DNA of 64,000 nt, taken from assembly GCF_001598555.1 (NCBI RefSeq), contig NZ_BCZE01000006.1, positions 1 to 64,000 of the forward strand, given 5' to 3'. The stretch is from Novosphingobium rosa NBRC 15208 (GTDB lineage: Bacteria; Pseudomonadota; Alphaproteobacteria; Sphingomonadales; Sphingomonadaceae). The notes below the pieces were generated by a model. It saw nothing but the letters and a program-made list of their open reading frames with translations. It did not search any database and was not told the origin of the DNA. Position numbers and translations under genes: made by a program. This document shows positions 1 to 8,893 of this stretch, one piece after another; position 1 is the stretch's first letter; every line of letters starts with the position of its first letter.

Positions 1-15
1 GCGGAGCGACAGGTG

Positions 16-543
16 ATGAACAAGACACTTCCCCTCGCCGCCGCCCTGCTGGCCTCCTCCGCTGCGGCGGGGGAGGCTGCCCCGCCCGCCGCCCCTCAGC
101 TTGACTATGCCTTCAGCGCCAGCATCACGCTCGATCCGCCGCTGGAGATGGGCTCGGTCGATGGCGCGCGGCGGCGCTATATCGGCATCACCGGCGGCAC
201 GATCACCGGCCCCATGCTGCAGGGCACCGTCCTGCCCGGCGGCGGCGACTGGCAGAGCATCGAGCCCGATGGCCTGACGCATGTGGAGGCGCATTACGCG
301 CTGAAAGCTGCGGATGGCACGGTGATCGAGATCAGCAATCCGGGCGTGCGCGTCGCCAGCCCCGAGGTCAGCGACAGGCTGGCGCGCGGCGAGGAGGTCG
401 ATCCATCGGCCTATTATTTCCGCACCACGCCGCGCTTCACCGTCAAGCCCGGGCCGCATGACTGGCTGACGCGCCATGCCTTTGTCGCGCGTGGCATCCG
501 CCTGCCGCATGAGGTGCGGATCGACGTGTTCGTGGTGCGGTAA
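16..543 (+). CDS. DUF3237 domain-containing exported protein
   Basis: The 175-residue product opens with a probable signal peptide (MNK, a leucine/alanine-rich core, cleavage probably near the AAG-EAAPP region). The rest resembles DUF3237 (UPF0311): a small beta-barrel-like domain with an ITGGTITGPMLQG segment and a C-terminal R-I-D-V-F-V-V-R strand. The biochemical role of DUF3237 proteins is unknown; they are often found next to aromatic catabolism genes, as here. A GTG three bases upstream (13) is possible, but ATG at 16 is better placed behind GGAG at 3-6. The gene may be the tail of an operon that starts before the window. Confidence 0.8.
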   Translation: MNKTLPLAAALLASSAAAGEAAPPAAPQLDYAFSASITLDPPLEMGSVDGARRRYIGITGGTITGPMLQGTVLPGGGDWQSIEPDGLTHVEAHYALKAADGTVIEISNPGVRVASPEVSDRLARGEEVDPSAYYFRTTPRFTVKPGPHDWLTRHAFVARGIRLPHEVRIDVFVVR

Positions 544-561
544 AGCGCCACATTATCGCTA

Positions 562-593
562 TTGACTATAGCATCATGATTGATATCAATCAT
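562..593 (+). promoter_or_regulatory. ferBA promoter with 18-bp palindromic operator
   Basis: TTGACT at 562-567 and a -10-like TATCAA at 584-589 (16-base spacer) precede ferB. The perfect palindrome ATGATTGATATCAATCAT occupies 576-593 and covers the -10 region. Ferulate operons are commonly repressed by MarR-type proteins released by hydroxycinnamoyl-CoA; that such a protein binds here is an inference, and no MarR gene is in the window. Confidence 0.6.
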
Positions 594-622
594 AGCATTC
601 ATAAGCATCACGGAGAGTCCCC

Positions 623-1459
623 ATGACCGAACGCACCGAAGAAGAGACCGTCTCGCTGGTGGTTGAAAACCGCATCGCCTGGGTGTCCTACAACCGCCCC
701 GAAAAGCGCAATTGCATGAGCCCCAAGCTCAACCGCCAGATGATGCGCGTTCTGGAAAGCGTGGAATTCCGCGAGGATGTGGGCGTGGTGGTGCTGACGG
801 GCGAAGGCTCGGCGTTCAGCGCAGGCATGGATCTGAAAGAGTATTTCCGCGAGAATGAGGAAAAGGGCCTTGGCGCCACCCGCGCCGCCCAGCGTGAGGC
901 CTATGGCTGGTGGGAACGCCTGCGCTGGCTGGAAAAGCCCACCATCGCCATGGTCAATGGCTGGTGCTTTGGCGGCGCCTATGGTCCGCTCTTCGCCTGC
1001 GATCTGGCGGTGGCGGCGGAAGACGCGCAGTTCGGCCTGTCCGAGATCAACTGGGGCATCCTGCCCGGCGGCGGCGCCAGCAAGGTGATCGCCGAGCTGA
1101 CCGGTTTCCGCAACGCCATGTATCACGCCATGATGGGCGAGAATGTCGATGGCAAGAAGGCCGCCGAATGGGGTTTGGTCAATGAGGCCGTGCCCGGCGA
1201 CAAGCTCAAGGCCCGTGTCACCGAAATGGCCAATGTGCTGCTGGGCAAGAACCCGCATGCCCTGCGCGCCACCAAATGGGCCGTGCGCCGCGTGCGCGAG
1301 ATGACCTATGACAATGCCGAGGATTATCTGATCCGCACGCAGGAAGCGGCCAATTACTTCGACAGCGAGGGCCGCAAGGAAGCCACCCGCCAGTTCATCG
1401 ACGACAAGACCTTCAAGCCCGGTCTTGGCGCTTACGATCTGAACAAGACGCGCGACTGA
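623..1459 (+). CDS. ferB: Feruloyl-CoA hydratase/lyase (p-hydroxycinnamoyl-CoA hydratase-lyase)
   Basis: The 278-residue crotonase-family enzyme hydrates feruloyl-CoA and cleaves it to vanillin plus acetyl-CoA. Visible family marks are NRPEKRN near residue 25, SAGMDLKEYF near 66-75, NGWCFGGAYGPL (oxyanion region, about 112-123), the catalytic glutamate in SEINWG (E141), and the active-site tyrosine in EDYL (Y235). The serine that Pseudomonas enzymes have just after the WCFGG loop is glycine here (from memory of the family). GGAGAG before ATG sets the start. It leads the ferB-ferA-transporter unit, the same order as known from Sphingobium ferBA. Confidence 0.9.
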   Translation: MTERTEEETVSLVVENRIAWVSYNRPEKRNCMSPKLNRQMMRVLESVEFREDVGVVVLTGEGSAFSAGMDLKEYFRENEEKGLGATRAAQREAYGWWERLRWLEKPTIAMVNGWCFGGAYGPLFACDLAVAAEDAQFGLSEINWGILPGGGASKVIAELTGFRNAMYHAMMGENVDGKKAAEWGLVNEAVPGDKLKARVTEMANVLLGKNPHALRATKWAVRRVREMTYDNAEDYLIRTQEAANYFDSEGRKEATRQFIDDKTFKPGLGAYDLNKTRD

Positions 1460-1471
1460 GACTGACCCCGG

Positions 1472-1501
1472 AGCGCATCCGCCGGAACGCGGATGCGCTT
1501 T
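1472..1501 (+). terminator. Intra-operon hairpin between ferB and ferA
   Basis: An 11-bp perfect stem (AGCGCATCCGC / GCGGATGCGCT) with a six-base loop is followed by a short T-run. It sits 12 bases after the ferB stop. It could be a partial terminator or an mRNA-stabilising structure that makes ferB more abundant than ferA. Confidence 0.6.
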
Positions 1502-1605
1502 GGCATCGACGAAGATTGCGCCGCCTCGCCGGAGCGACACAGGTTTCACCGTGCCTCCCGAAAACCGGGAAAGAAGCTCGGGAAGGCGGCCATGGGAGAG
1601 TTTGG

Positions 1606-3714
1606 ATGAGCAAGACCTATCCCGATCGGGAGCATATCGCCCGCCTGCTTTGCCCGGCCAGCGTGGCCGTGGTGGGGGCCAGCGACAAGCCGGGAGCGCT
1701 GGGCGCCAGCGTGCTGGGCAATCTGCTGCGCAACGGTTTTGCGGGCACGATTTACCCCGTGAACCCCAATCGCCAAACAATCGGCGACCTGCCCTGCCTC
1801 CCTTCCGTCGATGCCCTGCCCGAGGGCGTGGATGTGGCGGTGCTGGCCATCCCTCAGGCCTTCGTGCTGGACACGGTGCGCGGGCTTGCCGCGCGCAAGG
1901 TGGGCGCGGCGATCATCTTCTCGGCAGGCTTTGCCGAGGGCGGTCCGGAAGGCCTGGCCCAGCAGGCCGAGATCGCCCGCATCGGTCGCGAAAGCGGCAT
2001 GGTGATCGAGGGGCCCAACTGCCTCGGCCTCGTCAACCATGTGAACAATGCCGCGCTGACCTTCGTGGAAACCGCCATCACGCCGCCGCAGGGCAAGGCG
2101 CTGGCGGTGGTCTCGCAATCGGGCGCGATGGCCGCCGTGCTGTGCACCACCATGCTGGCGCGGCAGGTGCCGGTGTCCTACTCGGTCTCCACCGGCAATG
2201 AGGCGGCCAGCGGGGTCGAGCATTACATCGACTGGCTGGTGGAGGATCCGCACACGCAGGTCGTGGCGATGATCGTCGAGCAGTTCCGCGCGCCCGCCGC
2301 CTTCCTTGCCGCCGCCCGCGCGATCCATGCCGCCGGCAAGCGCATCGTGCTGCTGCACCCCGGCAAATCCAGCGCGGCGCGGGAATCCGCCGCCACCCAC
2401 ACCGGCGCCATGGCGGGCGACTACGCCCTGATGCGCGCCAAGGTGGAGCGCGCCGGCGTGATCTTCGCCGAAACGCTGGAAGAGCTGGGCGACATCGCCG
2501 AAATTCTCCTGCGCAGCCCCGCGCTGACCGCCCGCGATGTCGCGGTGCTGGGCGAGAGCGGCGCCTTCAAGGCCCTCACCCTCGATCTGGCCGAGGAGCT
2601 GGGCCTGCCCCTCGCCCCGCTGCATGATGAGGACAGCCCGGCCCTGCGCGCGGCGCTGCCGGTCTTCGTGCCGGTGTCGAACCCGCTTGACATCACGGCG
2701 CAGGGCCTGTCGCAGCCCGCGATCTACACCGAAACGCTCAAGGCGCTGCTGACGGATGATCGCATCGGCGCGGTGGTCGCCGGGATCATTCAGGGCGATC
2801 CGGTCACCGCCAAGATCAAGGTGCCCGCGATCCTCCCCGCGCTGGAGGGCGCCGCCAAGCCGGTGATCTTCGCCGGGCTGGATGAAGGCGCTGACATCCC
2901 CGCGCAGTATATCGCGGATCTGCGCGCCGCAGGGGCCACCTATTTCCCCAGCACCGAGCGCGCCCTGCGCGCCCTTACCCGCATTGGCCTTGCCGCCACC
3001 CGCGATCTGGCCGATCACACCCCCGCCCCCTTCGCCATCCCCGCGCTGGAGGATGAGGCTGGCGTGATCCCCGAATACCGCTCCAAGGCGCTGCTGGCCC
3101 CCCTGGGCCTCGCCTTCCCGCGCGGTGGTTTCGCGGCCAGTGCGGAGGAGGCCGTCAAGGCCGCCCAGACCGCCGGTTACCCGGTGGCCATGAAGGCGCA
3201 GGCCGCCGCGCTCAGCCACAAGAGCGATGCGGGCGGCGTGATCCTCAACCTGCCCGACGATGCCGCCGTGCGCGCCGCCTGGGAGCGTATTCACGCCAAT
3301 GTCTCCGCCTATGATGCGGGCATCGCGCTGGATGGCGTGCTGATCGAGACGATGGGCGCGCGTGGTCTGGAAATGATCGTGGGCGCCAAGAACGATCCCG
3401 ACTGGGGCCCGGTGGTGCTGGCAGGCTTCGGCGGCGTGACGGCGGAAATCCTGAAGGATGTCGCCCTCATCACCCCCGACCTTGGCGAGGAGCAGATCGT
3501 CGCCGCGTTGATGGGGCTGAAGAACGCGCCCTTGCTCGCGGGATGGCGCGGCGCTCCGGCGCTGGATGTTCGGGCGTTGGCCGGTCTGATCCGTCAGGTG
3601 GCCGCGGTGCTGGTCGCCAATCCGCGCCTGCTGGAGCTGGACCTCAACCCGGTGATCCTGCGGCCCGCAGGCGAAGGCCTGTTGGCACTGGATGCGCTGA
3701 TGCTGATCGGCTAG
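1606..3714 (+). CDS. ferA: Feruloyl-CoA synthetase, NDP-forming acyl-CoA synthetase type
   Basis: The 702-residue protein has an N-terminal CoA-binding Rossmann domain (VAVVGASDKPGALG from about residue 19), a middle succinyl-CoA-ligase-like domain with the likely phospho-histidine in ATHTGAMAG, and a C-terminal ATP-grasp domain (from about 480). This is the architecture of NDP-forming acetyl-CoA synthetases, to which the sphingomonad feruloyl-CoA synthetase FerA belongs, unlike the AMP-forming Fcs of Pseudomonas. It would activate ferulate and related acids for FerB. The ATG at 1606 is chosen over upstream in-frame starts because GGGAGAG lies just before it. Exact substrate range is inferred from the ferB neighbour. 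Confidence 0.87.
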   Translation: MSKTYPDREHIARLLCPASVAVVGASDKPGALGASVLGNLLRNGFAGTIYPVNPNRQTIGDLPCLPSVDALPEGVDVAVLAIPQAFVLDTVRGLAARKVGAAIIFSAGFAEGGPEGLAQQAEIARIGRESGMVIEGPNCLGLVNHVNNAALTFVETAITPPQGKALAVVSQSGAMAAVLCTTMLARQVPVSYSVSTGNEAASGVEHYIDWLVEDPHTQVVAMIVEQFRAPAAFLAAARAIHAAGKRIVLLHPGKSSAARESAATHTGAMAGDYALMRAKVERAGVIFAETLEELGDIAEILLRSPALTARDVAVLGESGAFKALTLDLAEELGLPLAPLHDEDSPALRAALPVFVPVSNPLDITAQGLSQPAIYTETLKALLTDDRIGAVVAGIIQGDPVTAKIKVPAILPALEGAAKPVIFAGLDEGADIPAQYIADLRAAGATYFPSTERALRALTRIGLAATRDLADHTPAPFAIPALEDEAGVIPEYRSKALLAPLGLAFPRGGFAASAEEAVKAAQTAGYPVAMKAQAAALSHKSDAGGVILNLPDDAAVRAAWERIHANVSAYDAGIALDGVLIETMGARGLEMIVGAKNDPDWGPVVLAGFGGVTAEILKDVALITPDLGEEQIVAALMGLKNAPLLAGWRGAPALDVRALAGLIRQVAAVLVANPRLLELDLNPVILRPAGEGLLALDALMLIG

Positions 3715-3751
3715 AGGAACGTAACGGGTGGTGCATAAGACCGGAGAGAGC

Positions 3752-5080
3752 ATGATGAATGAGCAGAATGGCGCGGACCCGCGCCAGATGATGGCCCGCC
3801 AGCCGATGGGCTGGCAACAGGTTCTGGCCATCGCGATCTGCGTTGCGCTCAATGCTCTCGACGGTTTCGATGTGCTCTCGATCAGCTTTGCCTCGCCGGG
3901 CATCGCGAAGGAATGGGCGATCGATCGCGCCGCCCTGGGTCTGGTGCTGTCCTTCGAGCTGATCGGCATGGCGCTGGGCTCGATCCTGCTGGGCCAGCTG
4001 GCCGACAGGATCGGGCGGCGCGCCACGGTGCTGGGTTGCCTGTGCCTGATGGTGCTGGGCATGGGCGCCACGGCCTTCGTCCATTCGATCCCCGAGCTGG
4101 CCGTCACCCGCGTGGCCACCGGCCTTGGCATCGGCGGCATGCTGGCCGTGACCAATGCTCTGGTGGCCGAATACGCCAATGACCGCTGGCGCAGCGCCGC
4201 TGTCGTGGTGATGGCGGCGGGCTATCCGATGGGGGCCATTGCGGGCGGCTCGATTGCCAGCGCCATGCTGGCCAGCCACGGTTGGCGCGACGTGTTCCTG
4301 CTGGGCATGGGCATGACTCTGGCGCTGCTGCCCTTCGTCGCCATCTTCCTGCCCGAGCCCGTCAGCGCCGTGCTGCTGCGCCGCGATGCGGGCACGCTCG
4401 CGCGGCTCAACCATTCGCTGCGCAAGCTGGGGCATGGCGCCGTCTCGGCCCTGCCGCCGCAGACCGAAGCCCCGCGCAAGACCACGCTGGCCGATCTCTT
4501 CGCGCCCGATCTGCGCCGCCTGACGGTGATGCTCACCATCGCCTATTTCATGCATATCCTCACCTTCTACTTCATCATCAAATGGGTGCCCAAGGTGGTT
4601 TCGGATATGGGGTTCACGCCCTCGGCGGCGGGCGGGGTGCTGGTCTGGGCCAATGTCGGCGGGTTGCTGGGCGGGCTGGTGTTCGCCGGGCTCAGCAGCG
4701 CCCTGCCGCTGCGCAAGCTGATCGTGGGCGCGATGCTGGCCTCGGTGGTGACGGTGACATGGTTCGGCCAGCCGCATGACGGGCTGCATGCGCTGGCATG
4801 GGCTGCGGCCATTGGCGGCTTCTGCACGAATGCCGGCGTGGTGGGGCTTTATGCGCTGGTCGCCTCATCCTTCCCCACGGCCAGTCGCGCGGGCGGCACC
4901 GGCTTCGTCATCGGCGTGGGGCGCGGCGGCGCGGCGCTGGGCCCGGTGATCGGCGGACTGCTGTTTCAGGCAGGCTTCACCCTGCCGCTGGTGGCCGCGA
5001 TCATGGCCTGCGGCGCGCTGATCGCGGCTTTCGCGCTGACGGTCGGCCCGCGTGGGGCCGCCGATCCTCTGCCTGCCTAG
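3752..5080 (+). CDS. MFS transporter, aromatic acid:H+ symporter type
   Basis: The product of about 442 residues has twelve predicted membrane segments. Early in the protein is LNALDGFDVLSISFA, the D-G-x-D loop typical of the AAHS group (PcaK/BenK-like), followed by the MFS loop 2-3 motif GQLADRIGRRA. It lies 37 bases after ferA, so it probably imports ferulate or a related aromatic acid for the operon. GGAGAG at 3743-3748 fits ATG at 3752 or 3755; the in-frame GTG at 3728 lacks such a site. The substrate is inferred from context. Confidence 0.85.
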   Translation: MMNEQNGADPRQMMARQPMGWQQVLAIAICVALNALDGFDVLSISFASPGIAKEWAIDRAALGLVLSFELIGMALGSILLGQLADRIGRRATVLGCLCLMVLGMGATAFVHSIPELAVTRVATGLGIGGMLAVTNALVAEYANDRWRSAAVVVMAAGYPMGAIAGGSIASAMLASHGWRDVFLLGMGMTLALLPFVAIFLPEPVSAVLLRRDAGTLARLNHSLRKLGHGAVSALPPQTEAPRKTTLADLFAPDLRRLTVMLTIAYFMHILTFYFIIKWVPKVVSDMGFTPSAAGGVLVWANVGGLLGGLVFAGLSSALPLRKLIVGAMLASVVTVTWFGQPHDGLHALAWAAAIGGFCTNAGVVGLYALVASSFPTASRAGGTGFVIGVGRGGAALGPVIGGLLFQAGFTLPLVAAIMACGALIAAFALTVGPRGAADPLPA

Positions 5081-5081
5081 A

Positions 5082-5145
5082 GTTTTGTTGTCGCATCGTT
5101 TTTTGTGAAAAACCGGTTCCCACTTTTTCACACGATGCTCTAGAT
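5082..5145. repeat. Palindromic REP-like element at the 3' end of the ferulate operon
   Basis: Starting one base after the transporter stop is GTTTTGTTGTCGCATCG, then an imperfect inverted structure with GAAAAACCGG and GGTTCCCACTTTTTC arms ending in CGATGC. The first 17 bases recur exactly at 35867-35883, again at a stop codon. It sits between convergent genes and may act as a terminator or an mRNA 3' end. Confidence 0.6.
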
Positions 5146-5556
5146 CTCCTCCAGCCGCCTTGCGTCATAGCGCCGCTGATTGGCGCCGACCGTGGCCATG
5201 CGCGTTTCGGCCCAGTCGATCAGAAAGCCCAGCGCGTCGAGCAATTCGCGCCCCAGCGGCGTGAGCGTATAGGTCACGCTGACGGGCACGGTGGGCTCGG
5301 CATGGCGGGTGACCAGACCATCCCTTTCCAGCGAGCGCAGGGTCTGGCTCAGCATCTTTTGCGAGATGCCGTCCACCGCCCGTTTCAGCACGCTGAAGCG
5401 CTGCGGGCCATCGCCCAGCAAGCGCAGGATCAGCACGCTCCATGTGTCGCCGATGCGGTCCAGCAATTTGCGCGTGGGGCAGTCACGCGCGAAGACATTC
5501 CCGCGAGGCGTGGTTTCTTCGGGGTGACCAGGTGAGAAAAAAGTGCCGTCTTGCAT
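5140..5556 (-). CDS. HxlR-family transcriptional regulator
   Basis: The product of about 138 residues has a winged helix-turn-helix of the HxlR type: [14 protein letters not shown] near the N terminus, then [32 protein letters not shown]. The N-terminal cysteine that many redox- or electrophile-sensing HxlR proteins use is present. It is divergent from the NAD(P)-binding gene at 5609, which is its likely target. A start six codons upstream (5574) is also possible. Confidence 0.85.
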   Translation of the reverse strand: MQDGTFFSPGHPEETTPRGNVFARDCPTRKLLDRIGDTWSVLILRLLGDGPQRFSVLKRAVDGISQKMLSQTLRSLERDGLVTRHAEPTVPVSVTYTLTPLGRELLDALGFLIDWAETRMATVGANQRRYDARRLEEI

Positions 5557-5584
5557 GGATCGTTTCCATAGCACACCTGGTTAC
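5524..5584. promoter_or_regulatory. Inverted repeat spanning the HxlR/NAD(P)-binding protein intergenic region
   Basis: GTGACCAGGTG (5524-5534) and CACCTGGTTAC (5574-5584) form an inverted repeat with one mismatch. The left arm lies inside the start of the HxlR gene and the right arm in the gap. This could be a two-half-site operator for autoregulation and control of the divergent gene. Confidence 0.4.
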
Positions 5585-5608
5585 CAGAAGAAACCACAGG
5601 AGGTCTTT

Positions 5609-6217
5609 ATGAAGGTAACTGTTCTGGGCGCCAGCGGCCGCGCCGGGTCCGAAATCACGAAAGAGCTGGCCAGCCGGGGCCATCAGGTCACCGCTATCGC
5701 CCGCAAGCCCGAGGCGATTCCCGCCGCGGAAGGCGTCACGCCCAGGCAGGGCGATGCCAGCGATCCCGCAGCTTTGGCCGGGCTGATCGCGGGCAGCGAT
5801 GCGGTGATCAGCGCGCTGCATTTCGATGTGTCCGCCGCCAGCCTGCTGGGCGCCTTGAAGCAGGCAGGCGTGCCGCGTTTGCTGGTCACGGGCGGCGCGG
5901 CCAGCCTGACCCTGCCTGACGGCAGCCGCGTGATCGACTCGCCCGATTTTCCCGAGGAATGGAAAGTCCCGGCTCAGGGCGGCATCGCCTTCCTTGAGGC
6001 GCTGAAGGGCGAGACCGAGGTCGACTGGACCTTCTTCTCCCCCGCCGCGCTGATCTTCGAAGGCCCGCGCACCGGCGCCTATCGCGCGGGTGGCGATCAG
6101 CTGGTGGTGGATGCCAATGGTGACAGCAAGATAAGCTTTGCCGATTACGCCATCGCCATGGTCGACGAGCTGGAGCAGCACAAGCACGGAAACGCGCGCT
6201 TCACCGCCGCTTACTGA
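5609..6217 (+). CDS. NAD(P)-binding NmrA/SDR-like oxidoreductase
   Basis: The 202-residue product has a glycine-rich nucleotide-binding start, MKVTVLGASGRAGSEI, then DASDPAALAGLIAGSDAVISAL and VTGGAAS. It resembles the atypical SDR/NmrA group (YwnB/YhfK-like) of NAD(P)H-binding proteins. No catalytic YxxxK is apparent, so it may sense or bind NAD(P)H rather than act as a dehydrogenase. A near-perfect Shine-Dalgarno (AGGAGGT) precedes ATG 5609. It is divergent from an HxlR regulator, a common pairing for electrophile- or redox-inducible genes. Confidence 0.82.
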   Translation: MKVTVLGASGRAGSEITKELASRGHQVTAIARKPEAIPAAEGVTPRQGDASDPAALAGLIAGSDAVISALHFDVSAASLLGALKQAGVPRLLVTGGAASLTLPDGSRVIDSPDFPEEWKVPAQGGIAFLEALKGETEVDWTFFSPAALIFEGPRTGAYRAGGDQLVVDANGDSKISFADYAIAMVDELEQHKHGNARFTAAY

Positions 6218-6233
6218 CCCCGCAAGCGCTGCG

Positions 6234-7040
6234 TCAGGCGGTGGCGCGCGCCACCGCCGCCAAAGCCGCCCAGTTCTGCTGAGAGGCGATCTGGGCGTGC
6301 AGCGCAGGCAGCACCCCCGCCCGGCGCAGCATCAGAAAATCGGCGTCGGGAAGCGCTTCAAGCCGCTCGGGCGAGATGGAGAAATACTCCAGCAGCAGTT
6401 GTGGCGCGCTCGCCCCGGGCGGGGTGCGCGCCGCGGTCTTGGGCTCCAGCAGGTTGTAGGCTGCCAGCAGTTCAAGCACCAGAAGGCTGCGGGCCTGCCC
6501 GGCCTGATAGCTGTCGCAGAAACCCAGCGCCTGGCGGGTCAGCTCGGTGGGGGCAGCGCCATGGAACAGCGGTGCCGCGCCCGGCGTACCCAGCGGCGCC
6601 ACCCGGCGCGAGGCATGGTCGATATAAAGCAGCGGCCCCGCCATCCCCTGCACCCGCACAAAGGCGAAGGGATAGCGGCGCAGATAGGCGGGCACATAGG
6701 CATCCGCGCGGTAGAAGCCGTTGCGGATAAACAGGTTGCGCTGAGGATCGAGGCCGGTGACGGCATAGGGCTGATGCGCCGTGCCGATAAAGACGATGGG
6801 GTAATCCAGCGCCGCGCGCTCGAACTCGTCGGCGGCCAGCGGGATCAGCGGGGCATGGGCGGCAAAGCTGTAATCCGCCGCATCGGCCAGCACGCCCACG
6901 CCGCCATGGGTGGCGCTGGTGACGGGATGCGGGTCGCCATACAGCGGCAGATTGACCCGGTAGGATGGTGCGGGCGGAGGCGCGGCTTGCGCTGCGACAC
7001 CTTCCACCTGCGTGAAAACGCTCTGGTTGATATACGCCAT
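6234..7040 (-). CDS. SapC family protein
   Basis: The 268-residue product matches the SapC family by its N-terminal YRVNLPLYGDPHPVTSATHGG segment, the central DYPIVFIG/GLDPQRNLFI and PAYLRRYPFAFV motifs, and an LLLEYFSISPERLEALPDADFLMLRRAGVL C-terminal part (given here in pieces from a longer helix-rich tail). SapC was named from Campylobacter S-layer secretion, but in sphingomonads its role is unclear; it often sits beside TonB receptors or tryptophan halogenases, which are absent here. ATG at 7040 has GAGG upstream; an alternative start is 7085. Confidence 0.8.
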   Translation of the reverse strand: MAYINQSVFTQVEGVAAQAAPPPAPSYRVNLPLYGDPHPVTSATHGGVGVLADAADYSFAAHAPLIPLAADEFERAALDYPIVFIGTAHQPYAVTGLDPQRNLFIRNGFYRADAYVPAYLRRYPFAFVRVQGMAGPLLYIDHASRRVAPLGTPGAAPLFHGAAPTELTRQALGFCDSYQAGQARSLLVLELLAAYNLLEPKTAARTPPGASAPQLLLEYFSISPERLEALPDADFLMLRRAGVLPALHAQIASQQNWAALAAVARATA

Positions 7041-7196
7041 CTTGCCTCTGCCATCTGATATGGAAATCCGGCCATCATCTTGCATGAAAGCCGGGTCAAG
7101 AAACCAAACAGCAATAGGGATAACACGGGCATATTGTACCGATCACGGTCAGTACCTATCCGCAAATAGCCCTATAATCAGGGCATAATGCGCGAT

Positions 7197-7358
7197 TTAT
7201 TCAGCCTCGTTCTTGACCAGAGCATCGGCAATCATGGCCGCCAGGCTTTCTTCCGCGCGCAGGCGGGCATTGTCATCCTTGCCGGCCAGATCATGGCGAA
7301 TCCATTGAGGCAGCCGCTGCAGGACGGAGAGAATGAGGTGACCTTGTTCACTGTTCAT
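7197..7358 (-). CDS. Small DUF6771-like protein
   Basis: A 53-residue protein starting MNSEQGHLILSVLQRLPQWI, followed by RHDLAGKD and an alanine-rich helix (AEESLAAMIADAL). The layout matches small DUF6771 proteins annotated in sphingomonads. AAAGGGA lies directly before the ATG. It is 156 bases upstream of the SapC gene on the same strand and might share a transcript. Function unknown. Confidence 0.6.
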   Translation of the reverse strand: MNSEQGHLILSVLQRLPQWIRHDLAGKDDNARLRAEESLAAMIADALVKNEAE

Positions 7359-7543
7359 TCCCTTTCTATGCTCGATCCGTCGCGGCTGCACAACCGATCT
7401 GCGACGAATGGTGCGATGATCTGTGGATGACCGCGCCTCCTCCCCCAGCCCGGGAAGGCCCTAAGGCTGATCGATCAGGAGCTTATCGCCAGGATCTGCG
7501 GCGCTTTCTCAGGAAGGCTCCCGCCATGCTGCATTGCGATGGA

Positions 7544-8893
7544 TCAGGCCTTCGCACGCCCGCGCAGCAGGTGAATCGCTCCGCCCAGCACATTCCAGCA
7601 CAGGCAGGCCACCAGAGTCTTGGTCGGCAGGCTGATGAAGAGATAGAGGCACCCGGCCACCGCCCCCGCCCCGACCATGATTCCCGCCGGAACGCGGAAC
7701 GGGCGCGGCATATCGGGCGCGCGGCGGCGCAGCACGATCAGGCAGGTGCCCACAGCGGCAAAGGCGATCAGCGTTCCGGCATTGGCCAGCGCGGCGATCT
7801 CGGAAATCGGCAGGATGCCCGCCAGAATGGCGACGATCACGGCGGTCATCGTGGTCACCCGCACCGGCGTCCCGCGTGAGGACAGCTTGGCAAGCGAGGC
7901 CGGCAGGAAACCGTCGCGCGCCATGGCAAGGAAGATGCGGCTCTGGCCATAGAGGAAGCCCAGCAAAACAGTAGGCAGCGCGATCACCGCCGCAATGGCC
8001 ACGATCCGCGCGATGGAGCCCTGCCCCATCTGGCGCAGAATCAGCGCGAGAGGCTCCGGGCTCTGGGCAAAGCTGGTGAAGGGCATGGCGCCGATGGCGG
8101 CGGCGGCCACCAGCACATAGACCAGCGTGCAGATCACCAGCGAACCGACGATGCCGATCACCAGATCGCGGCCCGGATTGCGGGTTTCCTCGGCCGCCGT
8201 GGAGATGGCGTCGAAGCCATAGAAGGCGAAGAAGATGATGGCGGCGGCGGCCATCACGCCGCGCTCGATGCCATCAGGGCTCATATGCTTGCTGAAGCCA
8301 TAGGGCATGAAGGGCGTGAGATGGCTGGAATCGAAGGCGGGCAGCGCCACCGCCACGAACAGGCTGAGCGTCAGGATCTTGATGACCACCAGCACGGTGT
8401 TGATCCGCGCGCTTTCTTTCGTGCCGAAGGCCAGCAGCCCGGCCACCACGGCGATGATGAAGATGGCGGGCAGATTGACGATGCCGCCCAGTTCCGGCCC
8501 CATCGTCAGCGCCCTGGGGAAGCCCACCGCTTCCAGCAGCGGCGCGGCATAGCCCGACCAGCCCACCGCCACGGTGGAAACCACCAGCGAATATTCCAGA
8601 ATCAGGCTCCACCCCACGATCCAGCCGACACTGCGGCCCAGCACCTTGTGACTGTAGCTGTAGGCGCTGCCCGCCATGGGCATCATCGCGGACAGCTCGG
8701 CATAGGCCAGAGCGGCGCAGGCGCAGATCGCCCCTGCGATGGCGAAAGACAGCAGCACCGCCGGGCCCGCGCGATCGGCGCCGACACCGATCAGCGTGAG
8801 GATGCCGGTGCCCACGATCGAGCCCACCCCCAGCGCCAGCAGATGAGGCCAGGACAGGGTTCTGGGCAGGGCGGCGGTTTCGGCAGAGGCCAT
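7544..8893 (-). CDS. APC family amino acid permease
   Basis: The 449-residue product has about twelve membrane helices. The first helix carries the unwound substrate-binding motif GVGSIVGTGIL typical of amino acid-polyamine-organocation transporters; later parts include MAGSAYSYSHKVLG and FYGFDAISTAAEETRNPGRD, close to the cationic amino acid transporter branch. It acts in the inner membrane, probably importing an amino acid; the substrate cannot be read from sequence. The gene stands alone; 300 bases separate its start from the next gene. Confidence 0.88.
   Translation of the reverse strand: MASAETAALPRTLSWPHLLALGVGSIVGTGILTLIGVGADRAGPAVLLSFAIAGAICACAALAYAELSAMMPMAGSAYSYSHKVLGRSVGWIVGWSLILEYSLVVSTVAVGWSGYAAPLLEAVGFPRALTMGPELGGIVNLPAIFIIAVVAGLLAFGTKESARINTVLVVIKILTLSLFVAVALPAFDSSHLTPFMPYGFSKHMSPDGIERGVMAAAAIIFFAFYGFDAISTAAEETRNPGRDLVIGIVGSLVICTLVYVLVAAAAIGAMPFTSFAQSPEPLALILRQMGQGSIARIVAIAAVIALPTVLLGFLYGQSRIFLAMARDGFLPASLAKLSSRGTPVRVTTMTAVIVAILAGILPISEIAALANAGTLIAFAAVGTCLIVLRRRAPDMPRPFRVPAGIMVGAGAVAGCLYLFISLPTKTLVACLCWNVLGGAIHLLRGRAKA

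Noticed and set aside
1483..1507. GGAAC between ferB and ferA
   Set aside because: It is the loop of the intra-operon hairpin and has no -10 at the right distance.
1546..4179. 877-codon minus-strand frame opposite ferA and the transporter
   Set aside because: Same shadow effect; runs across two real genes and an intergenic region with no ribosome site.
5100..5130. GGAACCGG on the minus strand inside the 5-kb palindromic element
   Set aside because: The -10 position does not match and the next minus-strand gene is not downstream in a sensible place; it belongs to the repeat.
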